Part shown: positions 15,509-24,637 of the stretch, piece by piece
Numbering within the stretch: position 1 is the stretch's first letter
Layout of the letters: each line of letters begins with the position of its first letter
Source of the DNA: Polynucleobacter sp. AP-Elch-400A-B2
GTDB lineage: Bacteria; Pseudomonadota; Gammaproteobacteria; Burkholderiales; Burkholderiaceae
DNA: 64,000 nucleotides
Direction: 5' to 3'
Assembly: GCF_018688355.1 (NCBI RefSeq)
Contig: NZ_CP061317.1
Span: forward strand, 1,000,091 to 1,064,090
The notes under the pieces: model-generated
Database searches by the model: none
Told to the model about the DNA's origin: nothing
Seen by the model: only the letters and a program-made list of their open reading frames with translations
Position numbers and translations under genes: made by a program

Positions 15509-17704
15509 GTGAGTACAAGTGATAAAAAGTCTGCACCGAGTTCATCTAATACTTGGCCCAATGTGCCAGATTGCGATTTAGATGCTTGGAAAAAATCAGC
15601 CCAAAAATCAGCGCCTAATGGCGATGTTGATAAGTTGGGTTGGCAAACGCCAGACGGTATTCATCTAAAAGCCTTGTATACGGCCAAAGATACCGAGGGT
15701 CTTCAGTACACACATTCTTTGCCAGGATTTGAGCCTTTCGTACGTGGACCACAGGCAACCATGTATGCAGTGCGTCCTTGGACGATTCGCCAGTACGCTG
15801 GTTTCTCAACTGCAGAAGAGTCCAATGCGTTTTATCGCAAGGCGTTAGATGCAGGCGGTCAAGGTGTTTCCGTCGCTTTTGACTTGGCGACTCATCGTGG
15901 TTACGACTCAGATCATCCGCGCGTGACGGGTGACGTTGGTAAGGCAGGTGTGGCCATTGATTCAGTAGAAGATATGAAAATCTTGTTCGATGGGATTCCG
16001 CTAGACAAGGTATCCGTTTCAATGACGATGAACGGAGCAGTACTACCGGTGTTGGCAGGTTACATCGTTGCTGGTGAAGAGCAGGGCGTGAAGCAAGAGT
16101 TACTGTCAGGCACGATTCAGAATGACATTCTGAAAGAGTTTATGGTGCGCAATACCTACATCTATCCACCAGAACCTTCGATCCGCATCATCGGCGACAT
16201 TATTGAATACACCGCCAAACACATGCCGAAATTTAATTCGATCTCGATTTCGGGTTATCACATGCAAGAGGCGGGTGCAAACCAAGTTCTCGAATTGGCA
16301 TTCACATTGGCTGACGGTAAAGAGTATGTCAAAACTGCTTTGGCAAAAGGCTTGGATGTAGATGGCTTTGCTGGCCGACTCTCCTTCTTCTTTGCTATCG
16401 GCATGAACTTTTACTTAGAGGTTGCCAAGTTACGTGCTGCACGTCTTCTCTGGTGGCGCATCATGAAGTCCTTCGAACCAAAGAATCCAAAGTCCTTGAT
16501 GTTACGCACCCACTGCCAAACATCTGGCTGGTCTTTGACTGAGCAAGACCCCTATAACAACATTGTTCGCACCACAGTTGAAGCCATGGCCGCTGTATTT
16601 GGTGGCACACAATCGTTGCATACCAATTCCTTTGACGAGGCGATTGCCTTGCCGTCTGAGTTCTCTAGTCGTATAGCCCGCAACACTCAATTAATTCTGC
16701 AAGAAGAAACTCACATCACCAGTGTGATCGATCCATGGGCCGGCTCTTACATGATGGAAAGTCTTACTCAAGAGATGGCTGATAAAGCCTGGGAGATTGT
16801 TCAAGAGGTCGATGCCATGGGCGGTATGACCAAGGCAGTAGAGAGTGGTTGGGCAAAGCTCAAGATTGAAGCTGCGGCTGCTGAGAAACAAGCGAAGATT
16901 GATTCAGGCTCTGATGTGATTGTGGGCGTCAATAAGTACAAGCTTGGAAAAGAAGACTTGGTTGATGTTTTGATGATTGACAACGATAAGGTTCGAGAAA
17001 GCCAAGTTGCTCGCTTAAAAGATATCAAAGCAAAACGTGACACCAAGAAAGTAGAAGCGTCATTAGAAGCATTGACTAAAGCCGCAGAAGAAAACACTGG
17101 CAACCTATTGGAGTTGGCTGTGCAAGCGATCCGTTTGCGCGCTACGGTTGGCGAAGTTTCTGATGCATTAGAAAAAGTTTACGGGCGCCATCGCGCCGAT
17201 ACTCAAAAGGTGACCGGTGTGTATGCAGCTGCTTATGACTCAGCCGAAGGTTGGGATAAATTGAAAGTCGAGATCGCTGATTTCGCAAAAGACTTTGGCC
17301 GTCGCCCGCGTGTGATGATTGCCAAGCTTGGTCAGGATGGCCATGATCGTGGCGCTAAAGTGGTTGCGACCGCCTTTGCTGATTTAGGTTTTGACGTAGA
17401 TATTGGACCTTTGTTCCAAACGCCTGAAGAGTGCGCGCGTCAAGCCATTGAGAATGATGTCCATGCTTTAGGGGTTTCCACTTTGGCGGCGGGTCATAAG
17501 ACTTTAGTTCCTGCCATCATTGCTGAATTGAAAAAGCAGGGTGCCGACGACATTATTGTCTTCGTAGGCGGAGTCATTCCACGACAAGATTATGAGTTCT
17601 TATATGAGGCTGGAGTTAAGGGTATATATGGCCCAGGTACTCCGATTCCAGCATCTGCTAAGGATGTACTCGAGCAGATTCGCAAATCTGCAAAGCCCGC
17701 TTAA
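15509..17704 (+). CDS. mcm: Methylmalonyl-CoA mutase (B12-dependent)
   Basis: A 731-residue single-chain mutase converting (R)-methylmalonyl-CoA to succinyl-CoA with adenosylcobalamin. The TIM-barrel domain has MYAVRPWTIRQYAGFST, with its radical-stabilising tyrosine, and SISGYHMQEAGANQVLELAF, the family signature. RTHCQTSGWSLTEQDPYNN is also present. The C-terminal cobalamin domain has the lower-axial motif D-G-H-D-R-G (D610, H612, G615). Translation starts at GTG 15509, with CGGGAG well spaced upstream. It leads an operon with meaB, pccB, pccA and a VOC protein. The E. coli homologue is Sbm/ScpA; here the linked carboxylase indicates catabolic propionyl-CoA use. Confidence 0.95.
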   Translation: MSTSDKKSAPSSSNTWPNVPDCDLDAWKKSAQKSAPNGDVDKLGWQTPDGIHLKALYTAKDTEGLQYTHSLPGFEPFVRGPQATMYAVRPWTIRQYAGFSTAEESNAFYRKALDAGGQGVSVAFDLATHRGYDSDHPRVTGDVGKAGVAIDSVEDMKILFDGIPLDKVSVSMTMNGAVLPVLAGYIVAGEEQGVKQELLSGTIQNDILKEFMVRNTYIYPPEPSIRIIGDIIEYTAKHMPKFNSISISGYHMQEAGANQVLELAFTLADGKEYVKTALAKGLDVDGFAGRLSFFFAIGMNFYLEVAKLRAARLLWWRIMKSFEPKNPKSLMLRTHCQTSGWSLTEQDPYNNIVRTTVEAMAAVFGGTQSLHTNSFDEAIALPSEFSSRIARNTQLILQEETHITSVIDPWAGSYMMESLTQEMADKAWEIVQEVDAMGGMTKAVESGWAKLKIEAAAAEKQAKIDSGSDVIVGVNKYKLGKEDLVDVLMIDNDKVRESQVARLKDIKAKRDTKKVEASLEALTKAAEENTGNLLELAVQAIRLRATVGEVSDALEKVYGRHRADTQKVTGVYAAAYDSAEGWDKLKVEIADFAKDFGRRPRVMIAKLGQDGHDRGAKVVATAFADLGFDVDIGPLFQTPEECARQAIENDVHALGVSTLAAGHKTLVPAIIAELKKQGADDIIVFVGGVIPRQDYEFLYEAGVKGIYGPGTPIPASAKDVLEQIRKSAKPA

Positions 17705-17728
17705 CTTTAGATAAAAAAGAAAATCAGC

Positions 17729-18754
17729 ATGCTCAATGTAGTAGACCAAGCCTTAGTGAATGACCTCACCGGTGCGCCCTCAGCGGCGCAGCGCCGTGCA
17801 TTGGCCAAGATCATTACTTTGCTTGAATCTACCCGCATGGATCACCGTCAGCGTGCGGATGAGGTTCTCAATACTTTATTACCCAAGACGGGTAAGTCAT
17901 TTCGTTTAGGGATCTCAGGTGTACCAGGCGTTGGTAAATCTACTCTCATCGAAACGCTAGGCTTGGATTTAATTGCAAAAGGCCATCGCGTTGCTGTTCT
18001 AGCTATTGACCCTTCCTCGAGCTTATCGGGCGGCTCGATTTTAGGTGATAAGACTCGCATGGAGAGATTATCCGTTTTAGATAACGCCTTTATTCGTCCG
18101 AGTCCTTCATCGCTCACATTAGGTGGCGTAGCTGAGAAAACTCGGGAGGCGATGTTAGTTGCCGAAGCCGCAGGATTTGATATTGTGATTATTGAAACTG
18201 TAGGCGTAGGTCAAAGTGAAATTGCCGTTGCTGGTATGACGGATATGTTTCTCTTAATGCAGCTTCCTAATGCAGGTGATGATCTGCAAGCAATTAAAAA
18301 AGGCGTGATGGAAATTGCTGATCTGATTGTGATCAATAAGGTGGATATCGATCCTGATGCCGCTATGCGCGCGCAATTATTTATCACCAGCTCTTTGCGA
18401 CTATTGGGCTTCCAAGGCAATCCTGATCACGCCTCACATGATTTGGAGTTTTGGCATCCGACCGTCATGTGTTTGAGTGCCCTTGAGGGTGATGGCATTC
18501 CTGAGCTGTGGGAAAAAATTCTGCATTTTCAGAAACTACAAAATGCGAATGGTCAATTAGCATCGCGCCGTAAGCAACAAGCGGGGGCTTGGATGTGGGA
18601 TCGGATTGATGCGGGACTCAAGAATGCTTTTCAGAACCATCCAGCAGTACAAGCACTTTTGCCCAGCCTGAGCGCCGAGGTTAATCAAGGAACGATGGCC
18701 GCCTCGGTTGCTGCCAGACGTTTACTCGAGGCAATGGGCCACGAATTTTTCTAA
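17729..18754 (+). CDS. meaB: Methylmalonyl-CoA mutase-associated GTPase MeaB
   Basis: A 341-residue G3E-family P-loop GTPase that protects and reactivates methylmalonyl-CoA mutase and gates cobalamin loading. The P-loop is GVPGVGKST (K70). DPSSSLSGGSILGDKTRM and IETVGVGQSEIAVAGMTD form the switch and Walker B regions, and VINKVDIDPDA is the guanine-specificity motif. Its position between mutase and carboxylase is the usual genetic context. The gene starts 24 bp after mcm. Confidence 0.95.
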   Translation: MLNVVDQALVNDLTGAPSAAQRRALAKIITLLESTRMDHRQRADEVLNTLLPKTGKSFRLGISGVPGVGKSTLIETLGLDLIAKGHRVAVLAIDPSSSLSGGSILGDKTRMERLSVLDNAFIRPSPSSLTLGGVAEKTREAMLVAEAAGFDIVIIETVGVGQSEIAVAGMTDMFLLMQLPNAGDDLQAIKKGVMEIADLIVINKVDIDPDAAMRAQLFITSSLRLLGFQGNPDHASHDLEFWHPTVMCLSALEGDGIPELWEKILHFQKLQNANGQLASRRKQQAGAWMWDRIDAGLKNAFQNHPAVQALLPSLSAEVNQGTMAASVAARRLLEAMGHEFF

Positions 18755-18763
18755 GGAGTAGTC

Positions 18764-20296
18764 ATGAAGGAAATCATTCAACAGCTAGAAGCAAAGCGTG
18801 AGCTCGCCAGATTAGGTGGTGGACAAAAACGTATAGCTGCTCAACACTCCAAAGGTAAGTTAACTGCACGCGAGCGTATTGAACTCTTGCTGGATGCTGG
18901 TACCTTTGAAGAGTGGGATATGTTTGTTGAGCATCGTTGCCATGACTTTGGTATGGCTGATCAGACTGTTCCTGGTGATGGTGTTGTTACTGGCTATGGC
19001 ATGATTAATGGCCGCTTGGTTTTTGTATTTTCACAGGACTTTACCGTATTGGGGGGCTCGCTTTCTGAGGCTCATGCGGAGAAGATTTGTAAGATCATGG
19101 ATCAGGCACTTAAGGTGGGTGCGCCTGTTATTGGCTTGAATGATTCTGGTGGTGCGCGTATTCAAGAGGGCGTTGCTTCTCTAGGCGGCTATGCTGAAAT
19201 TTTCCAACGTAATGTCACCGCTTCGGGTGTGATTCCACAAATCTCTTTGATCATGGGCCCATCAGCGGGTGGCGCTGTTTACTCGCCCGCACTCACAGAC
19301 TTCATCTTTATGGTGAAGGATAGTTCTTATATGTTTGTTACTGGCCCTGAAGTCGTGAAGACGGTAACGCATGAGGATGTGACTGCTGAAGAGCTCGGCG
19401 GTGCAATAACGCATTCAACTATTTCAGGGGTTTGCGACCTCGCTTTTGATAATGACGTTGATGCCATCATGATGCTCCGTCGTTTCTTTAACTATCTCCC
19501 ATTATCGAATCGTGAAAAGCCGCCCATGATCAATGGGGCACAGCGTACTGAAGAGCCTGACTTCTCACTTGATACATTAGTGCCGAGCAATCCAAACCAG
19601 CCTTACGATATGAAAGAATTGGTCAGGAAAATTGTTGATGATGGTGAGTTCTTTGAGCTCCAGCCTGATTACGCTAAAAACATCTTGATTGGTTTTGCGC
19701 GTATGGAAGGTCGCTCAATTGGTATCGTCGCTAATCAGCCCTTAGTTTTAGCTGGCTGCTTAGATATTAAGGCATCTATCAAAGCTGCACGTTTCGTTCG
19801 CTTTTGCGATGCCTTCAATATTCCAGTAGTCACTTTAGTTGATGTCCCAGGTTTTATGCCGGGCACATCTCAAGAATATGGCGGCATCATCAAGCATGGC
19901 GCAAAACTGCTCTACGCCTATGCGGATTGCACCGTTCCTAAGGTCACGCTGATTACTCGCAAGGCATACGGTGGTGCCTATGATGTGATGGCTTCTAAGC
20001 ACTTGCGTGGCGATGTGAACTTCGCTTGGCCCTCAGCTGAAATTGCAGTCATGGGCCCAAAAGGAGCTGTTGAAATTATCTTCCGCGAAGAAAAGTCTGA
20101 TCCGGCAAAAATTGCGGCTCGGGAAGCTGAGTACAAGGCCAAGTTTGCTAATCCCTTTGTAGCTGGTCGTCGTGGGTATATTGATGACGTGATCTTGCCT
20201 CACGAAACACGTAAGCGTATCTCACGCTCTTTGGCAATGCTCAAGGACAAAGAGCTTACAAATCCACCGCGCAAACACGGCAACATCCCCCTTTAA
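18764..20296 (+). CDS. pccB: Propionyl-CoA carboxylase beta subunit
   Basis: A 510-residue carboxyltransferase subunit that moves CO2 from carboxybiotin to propionyl-CoA, giving methylmalonyl-CoA. The N-terminal crotonase-like half carries GGGQKRIAAQHSKGKLTARE and NDSGGARIQEGVASLGGYAE. The C-terminal half carries DVPGFMPGTSQEYGGIIKHG and ARKAYGG-type residues (TRKAYGGAYDVMASKHL). Length matches PccB. It is 9 bp after meaB, with AAGGAG upstream of its ATG. Operon context favours propionyl-CoA over acetyl-CoA or methylcrotonyl-CoA. Confidence 0.94.
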   Translation: MKEIIQQLEAKRELARLGGGQKRIAAQHSKGKLTARERIELLLDAGTFEEWDMFVEHRCHDFGMADQTVPGDGVVTGYGMINGRLVFVFSQDFTVLGGSLSEAHAEKICKIMDQALKVGAPVIGLNDSGGARIQEGVASLGGYAEIFQRNVTASGVIPQISLIMGPSAGGAVYSPALTDFIFMVKDSSYMFVTGPEVVKTVTHEDVTAEELGGAITHSTISGVCDLAFDNDVDAIMMLRRFFNYLPLSNREKPPMINGAQRTEEPDFSLDTLVPSNPNQPYDMKELVRKIVDDGEFFELQPDYAKNILIGFARMEGRSIGIVANQPLVLAGCLDIKASIKAARFVRFCDAFNIPVVTLVDVPGFMPGTSQEYGGIIKHGAKLLYAYADCTVPKVTLITRKAYGGAYDVMASKHLRGDVNFAWPSAEIAVMGPKGAVEIIFREEKSDPAKIAAREAEYKAKFANPFVAGRRGYIDDVILPHETRKRISRSLAMLKDKELTNPPRKHGNIPL

Positions 20297-20311
20297 GGCG
20301 CTGGAAAAATC

Positions 20312-22348
20312 ATGACTACAAAAATGTTTAAGAAAATTCTGATTGCTAACCGCGGCGAGATAGCTTGCCGTGTGATGAAAACCGCCAAAAAGATGGGCAT
20401 TAAGACCGTTGCCGTCTACTCTGAAGCTGACAAAGAGGCTCGCCATGTGCAGATGGCTGATGAAGCAGTTTATATTGGGCCTGCACCGTCACGTGAATCC
20501 TATCTTGTAATGGATCGCATCATTCAGGCCTGCAAGGATACTGGCGCCGAAGCAGTCCATCCTGGATACGGTTTCTTATCTGAGAATGAGCAATTTGCAC
20601 GTCGTTGTGAGGAAGAGGGCATTGTTTTTATCGGTCCTAAACATCAATCTATCGCAGCAATGGGCGACAAGATTGCTTCCAAAAAGCTTGCCTTAGAAGC
20701 TAAGGTTAATACGATCCCTGGATTTAACGAGGCAATTGAAAAAGCGGAAGATGCTGTCAAGATTGCCCAAGGTATTGGCTATCCCGTCATGATTAAGGCA
20801 TCAGCAGGAGGTGGTGGTAAAGGCCTGCGGGTAGCCTTTAATGATAAAGAGACTTTCGAAGGATTTACAGCCTGCCGTACTGAAGCTCTCAATAGCTTCG
20901 GTGATGATCGTGTCTTCATTGAAAAATTTGTTGAAGGCCCTCGTCATATTGAGATTCAGGTGCTGGGTGATGCGCATGGCAATATTGTGTATCTTGGTGA
21001 GCGAGATTGCTCGATTCAGCGCCGTCATCAAAAGGTCATTGAAGAGGCTCCGTCTCCCTTTATTGATCCTGCAACACGCAAGGCTATGGGTGAGCAAGCC
21101 GTTGCTTTAGCAAAGGCTGTCAACTATCAATCTGCTGGTACCGTAGAGTTCGTAGTAGGCAAAGACAAGTCCTTCTACTTCCTCGAGATGAATACCCGCC
21201 TGCAAGTGGAGCACCCAGTAACTGAAGGTATTACTGGTCTCGATTTGGTTGAGCAGATGATTCGTGTAGCTGCTGGCGAAAAGCTGGCATTTAAGCAGGA
21301 AGACATCAAACTGTATGGTTGGTCGATGGAGTGCCGTATTAATGCAGACGATCCATTTCGTAACTTCTTGCCATCGACTGGCCGCTTAGTTAAATACCGT
21401 CCGCCAGCAGAGCAAGATGGCGTGCGTGTTGATACTGGCGTCTATGAGGGTGGCGAGATTCCGATGTATTACGACTCCATGATTGCCAAACTGATCGTGC
21501 ATGGCAAGGATCGTACTGAAGCAATAGTAAAGATGCGCTCTGCGCTCAATGACTTTGTCATTCGTGGCATCCACTCAAATATTCCTTTTCAAGCCGCTTT
21601 ATTGCAGCACCCCCGGTTTGTATCGGGAGACTTTACGACTGGCTTTATTGCTGAAGAGTATCCAGATGGCTTCAAAAAGGATTCAGTGCAACCAGCCGAT
21701 CCTAAACGTTTAGCAGCTCTAGCGGCATTCATGCGATATCGCTATCTTGAGCACATCAAAATGATTGATGGCCAGCTAGCTGGTCATGAAATGACCATTG
21801 CGAAGAGGTTTGTCGTTGTTACTGGATCGAGGGTAGGCTCAAGCGAAGACATCAAAGAAATCCCTATCCGGGTTGAACTTAAAGATGGCCTTTACTCTGT
21901 CTACATTGAAGATGGAGGTGATATTACTGCTTACAACATCGTTAGCAAATGGCGTCCAGGTGAAATTTGTTTACACGCTACCATCAATGGCACGCAAAAA
22001 ATTACTGCGCAGGTTGAGCGTAAGGGTGTGAAATACGCTCTTGTTTTAGATGGCGCCCATTTTGAGTGCATGGTGCTTAGCCCCCTCGGTGCCGAGCTTC
22101 AGCGCCGTATGTTGGTCAAGATTCCGCCAGATACTTCTAAGTTAGTAATGTCGCCTATGCCAGGTCTATTGACAAATGTTTCTGTCAAAGTTGGCGAGAC
22201 TGTTACAGCCGGTCAAAAATTAGCTGCCATTGAAGCGATGAAGATGGAAAACACGCTTGTTGCTGCTCAAGATGGTGTCGTTGCTGAAATCTGTGCCAAT
22301 GTTGGTGAAAGCTTAGCAGTTGATCAGATGATCATTCGTTTTGACTAA
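20312..22348 (+). CDS. pccA: Propionyl-CoA carboxylase alpha subunit (biotin carboxylase + biotin carrier)
   Basis: A 678-residue subunit with biotin carboxylase, BT linker and biotinyl domains in order. It starts FKKILIANRGEIACRVMK. The ATP-grasp region has ASAGGGGKGLRVAF, and EMNTRLQVEHPVTE is the carboxylase signature. The biotin lysine is K644 in AIEAMKMENTL near the C-terminus. It partners PccB, 15 bp upstream. The start could be MTTKMFKK or the second methionine four codons later. The end is close to the VOC gene start. Confidence 0.94.
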   Translation: MTTKMFKKILIANRGEIACRVMKTAKKMGIKTVAVYSEADKEARHVQMADEAVYIGPAPSRESYLVMDRIIQACKDTGAEAVHPGYGFLSENEQFARRCEEEGIVFIGPKHQSIAAMGDKIASKKLALEAKVNTIPGFNEAIEKAEDAVKIAQGIGYPVMIKASAGGGGKGLRVAFNDKETFEGFTACRTEALNSFGDDRVFIEKFVEGPRHIEIQVLGDAHGNIVYLGERDCSIQRRHQKVIEEAPSPFIDPATRKAMGEQAVALAKAVNYQSAGTVEFVVGKDKSFYFLEMNTRLQVEHPVTEGITGLDLVEQMIRVAAGEKLAFKQEDIKLYGWSMECRINADDPFRNFLPSTGRLVKYRPPAEQDGVRVDTGVYEGGEIPMYYDSMIAKLIVHGKDRTEAIVKMRSALNDFVIRGIHSNIPFQAALLQHPRFVSGDFTTGFIAEEYPDGFKKDSVQPADPKRLAALAAFMRYRYLEHIKMIDGQLAGHEMTIAKRFVVVTGSRVGSSEDIKEIPIRVELKDGLYSVYIEDGGDITAYNIVSKWRPGEICLHATINGTQKITAQVERKGVKYALVLDGAHFECMVLSPLGAELQRRMLVKIPPDTSKLVMSPMPGLLTNVSVKVGETVTAGQKLAAIEAMKMENTLVAAQDGVVAEICANVGESLAVDQMIIRFD

Positions 22349-22355
22349 GGCAATC

Positions 22356-22820
22356 ATGACTAAACCATTCAAGATATTGGGGATTCAGCAGATTGCCATC
22401 GGCGGCGAAGATAAGGATCGTCTTCGTAAGCTTTGGATTGACTTATTAGGTTTTGAGTACAAAAGCACTTTTGTGTCCGAACGTGAAAACGTTGATGAAG
22501 ATATTTGTGCAATCGGTAAGGGGCCCCATGAGATTGAAGTGGATTTGATGCAGCCATTCGATATTGAAAAGAAGCCCGCTGTTCATCAAACCCCCCTCAA
22601 TCACGTTGGCTTATGGGTTGATGACCTTCCAAAGGCTGTCGAATGGTTATCTGCCCAAGGTCTTCGCTTTGCTCCTGGCGGGATACGTATGGGCGCCGCT
22701 GGTTATGACATTACATTTGTTCACCCCAAAGGAAATGAGGAGTTTCCTCTGTGCGGTGAGGGCGTATTGATTGAACTAGTTCAGGCACCACTAGATATCA
22801 TTGCAAGCTTGAGTTCATAA
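22356..22820 (+). CDS. VOC-family protein, probable methylmalonyl-CoA epimerase
   Basis: A 154-residue vicinal-oxygen-chelate protein with two beta-alpha-beta-beta-beta modules. The second module has LNHVGLWVDDLPKAVEWL and ends VLIELVQAP, closely like methylmalonyl-CoA epimerase, and FVHPKGNEEFPLCGEG is also epimerase-like. The operon needs an epimerase to convert (S)- to (R)-methylmalonyl-CoA. However, the first module reads GIQQIAIGG where epimerases have a metal-binding histidine (usually D-H-V/I/L), so one ligand is replaced by Gln. The ATG at 22356 is preferred over an overlapping TTG at 22341. Function is probable, not certain. Confidence 0.7.
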   Translation: MTKPFKILGIQQIAIGGEDKDRLRKLWIDLLGFEYKSTFVSERENVDEDICAIGKGPHEIEVDLMQPFDIEKKPAVHQTPLNHVGLWVDDLPKAVEWLSAQGLRFAPGGIRMGAAGYDITFVHPKGNEEFPLCGEGVLIELVQAPLDIIASLSS

Positions 22821-22837
22821 GATCAAGAGAGTTCCAA

Positions 22838-23560
22838 TTGACCCATATATTGGCCATCGATACCTCCTCAGCCTGGTGTTCGGTGGCTTTATCTTTAGCT
22901 AATGCTCCCCCCGTAGTTCGCCACCAAAAGGTGTCGGCTGGGGCTAGCCAACTTTTATTGCCTTGGGTTCAAGAGTTGCTATCTGAAGCTTCGATCGAAC
23001 TTACCGACCTGGATGCCATTGCCATAGGAATCGGTCCTGGGGCTTTCACAGGTGTTCGCCTTGGCGTTGCTGCTGTTCAGGGTTTGGCAACAGCTGCTCG
23101 CTTGCCAGTGCTTCCCATTGCCAGTTTGGACGCCATCGCCAGTCAACTGGCTCAAACCCCTTCATTTATCGCATCTGGGGCGCAGTCTTGTGTCATTGCT
23201 GTTGATGCTCGCATGGGTGAGGTTTACTGGGCTAGCTATCGAGCTGGAGCCAATCTATTGCTTGAACGTCAGGGTGATATTCATCTGACTGCTCCAGAGA
23301 GAGTCGAGCTTGCGCAGATTGATTTTTTAGCGGGTAGTGCAATCATGGAGTTTGGGGATCGCCTCTTTGCTAGCGCTCCCAGTTCATTTCCTAGTACGCA
23401 TCTCGATTCAACTATCGGAGTGAATGCCTTAGGCGTTTTAGCTTGCGCCCAAGATATGTGGAGCAAGGGCCTACAACAAGATGTTCACCTCTTGGAGCCC
23501 CTATACATTCGTAATAAGGTAGCGCTGACCTCTGCGGAGCGGAGTCAACAACATGGCTGA
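22838..23560 (+). CDS. tsaB: tRNA threonylcarbamoyladenosine biosynthesis protein TsaB
   Basis: A 240-residue ASKHA-fold protein that partners TsaD and TsaE to make t6A37 on ANN-decoding tRNAs. It begins THILAIDTSSAWCSVALSL and has GIGPGAFTGVRLGVAAVQGL and PIASLDAIA, all typical of TsaB. It starts at TTG 22838, with AAGAGAG upstream. It overlaps rimI by 8 bp, the common tsaB-rimI arrangement. Confidence 0.93.
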   Translation: MTHILAIDTSSAWCSVALSLANAPPVVRHQKVSAGASQLLLPWVQELLSEASIELTDLDAIAIGIGPGAFTGVRLGVAAVQGLATAARLPVLPIASLDAIASQLAQTPSFIASGAQSCVIAVDARMGEVYWASYRAGANLLLERQGDIHLTAPERVELAQIDFLAGSAIMEFGDRLFASAPSSFPSTHLDSTIGVNALGVLACAQDMWSKGLQQDVHLLEPLYIRNKVALTSAERSQQHG

Positions 23561-24098
23561 TAGCCTTAACTCCGAGCAATCGAATACTGAAGGTGTTTCT
23601 GAGCTTTCATTTTTGCCTATGACTGCGGCAGATTTGGATTCGGTTCTGGCTATTGAAGCGGTTTCACACATTCACCCATGGACTAAGGGTAATTTCTCAG
23701 ACTCATTGGCTGCGGGTCATTGGGCTTATTGTGTCAGACCCCAATTAGCAGATGAGGTAAAAGGCAGCTATTTAGATCCAGATATTCTTTGGGCCTATTG
23801 CATCTTGTTTCCTGCTGTAGATGAATTGCACCTTCTGAACATTACGGTTTCTCCAAAATTACGTCGCTTAGGTATCGGCGTAAAAATGATGAATGCAATT
23901 GAGGGTGTAGCTGCCCAACAAAATATGCCCCGCATCATTCTGGAGGTTCGCCCCAGCAACGAATCAGCCCTGCAACTCTATCAAAGCCTTGGGTATGAGC
24001 AAATTGGTTTGCGCAAAAATTATTACCCAGTTGATTCTGTTTATGGTGTACGTGAAGACGCACTAGTTTTGGCTAAATCGATTAAGCTTGAGGCATGA
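23553..24098 (+). CDS. rimI: Ribosomal protein S18-alanine N-acetyltransferase
   Basis: A 181-residue GNAT acetyltransferase that acetylates the N-terminal alanine of S18. The acetyl-CoA loop lies in TVSPKLRRLGIGVKMMNAI (R-x-x-G-x-G type). The C-terminal blocks LEVRPSNESALQLYQSLGY and GLRKNYYPV match RimI. There is an N-terminal extension of about 20 residues before the conserved LPMTAADLDSVLAIE. It overlaps tsaB upstream, and its stop overlaps the next start as ATGA, so translation is probably coupled. Confidence 0.92.
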   Translation: MADSLNSEQSNTEGVSELSFLPMTAADLDSVLAIEAVSHIHPWTKGNFSDSLAAGHWAYCVRPQLADEVKGSYLDPDILWAYCILFPAVDELHLLNITVSPKLRRLGIGVKMMNAIEGVAAQQNMPRIILEVRPSNESALQLYQSLGYEQIGLRKNYYPVDSVYGVREDALVLAKSIKLEA

Positions 24099-24628
24099 AT
24101 ATGAGCACCAACTCCACCTTTCTCAAAGAAATGGGTATCACTGAGTGGACATCGCGCGATGCTGCTCCAGAGCCTAATCAAGCGATACTTGCTGCCGAGG
24201 TAAGTAATGATCAGGCTGCCACAGAAACATATGAACGTCACTCTTTAGGAATATGGTGGTTTTTTGGCAATAAACCTCAGGGTGATGCCGAAGTTCTTTT
24301 TCAGAATGCCATTCGGGTTCTTGGTTTAACCCCACAAGAGTGGTCTTGGAAAAATCCTGCGGACAAATTAAATCCCGAGTTGTTGCCGCAAGATGGAACA
24401 CCCATAGTTGCCTTGGCATTCGGTGGCGCTGCTGCTCAAAAATTATCTGGTGAACGCGATGCGCTGCCAGAACTTCGCGAAACTGTTTTAGCAATTAATG
24501 CTGATGGTGCAGAGGATCTGCCGCTGATAGCTACTTTTGAATTGAATCAATTACTTTCAAGGCCAAAGGATAAGGCTCTATTTTGGCAAGATCTACTACT
24601 TGCTAAGTCAGTATTACAAAATATCTAA
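24095..24628 (+). CDS. Degenerate uracil-DNA-glycosylase-fold protein, possible DNA polymerase III psi (HolD-like)
   Basis: A 177-residue protein without a cysteine. The N-terminus FLKEMGITEWTSRDA resembles the chi-binding N-terminus of E. coli HolD (LGITQW-type). The middle PIVALAFGGAAAQKLSG matches the VALG-x-x-AAQ-x-L strand-helix of family 4/5 uracil-DNA glycosylases. The end PLIATFELNQLLSRPKDKA continues into a W-Q-D-L helix, like the glycosylase block V-T-Y-H-P-A-Y-L-L. The catalytic histidine motif is replaced (ELNQLL), the GEAPG motif is absent and there are no Fe-S cysteines. From memory, relatives encode a glycosylase at this locus and E. coli has holD beside rimI. Enzyme activity is unlikely; the HolD role is inferred. 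Confidence 0.55.
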   Translation: MNMSTNSTFLKEMGITEWTSRDAAPEPNQAILAAEVSNDQAATETYERHSLGIWWFFGNKPQGDAEVLFQNAIRVLGLTPQEWSWKNPADKLNPELLPQDGTPIVALAFGGAAAQKLSGERDALPELRETVLAINADGAEDLPLIATFELNQLLSRPKDKALFWQDLLLAKSVLQNI

Positions 24629-24637
24629 GCCTTGTGC

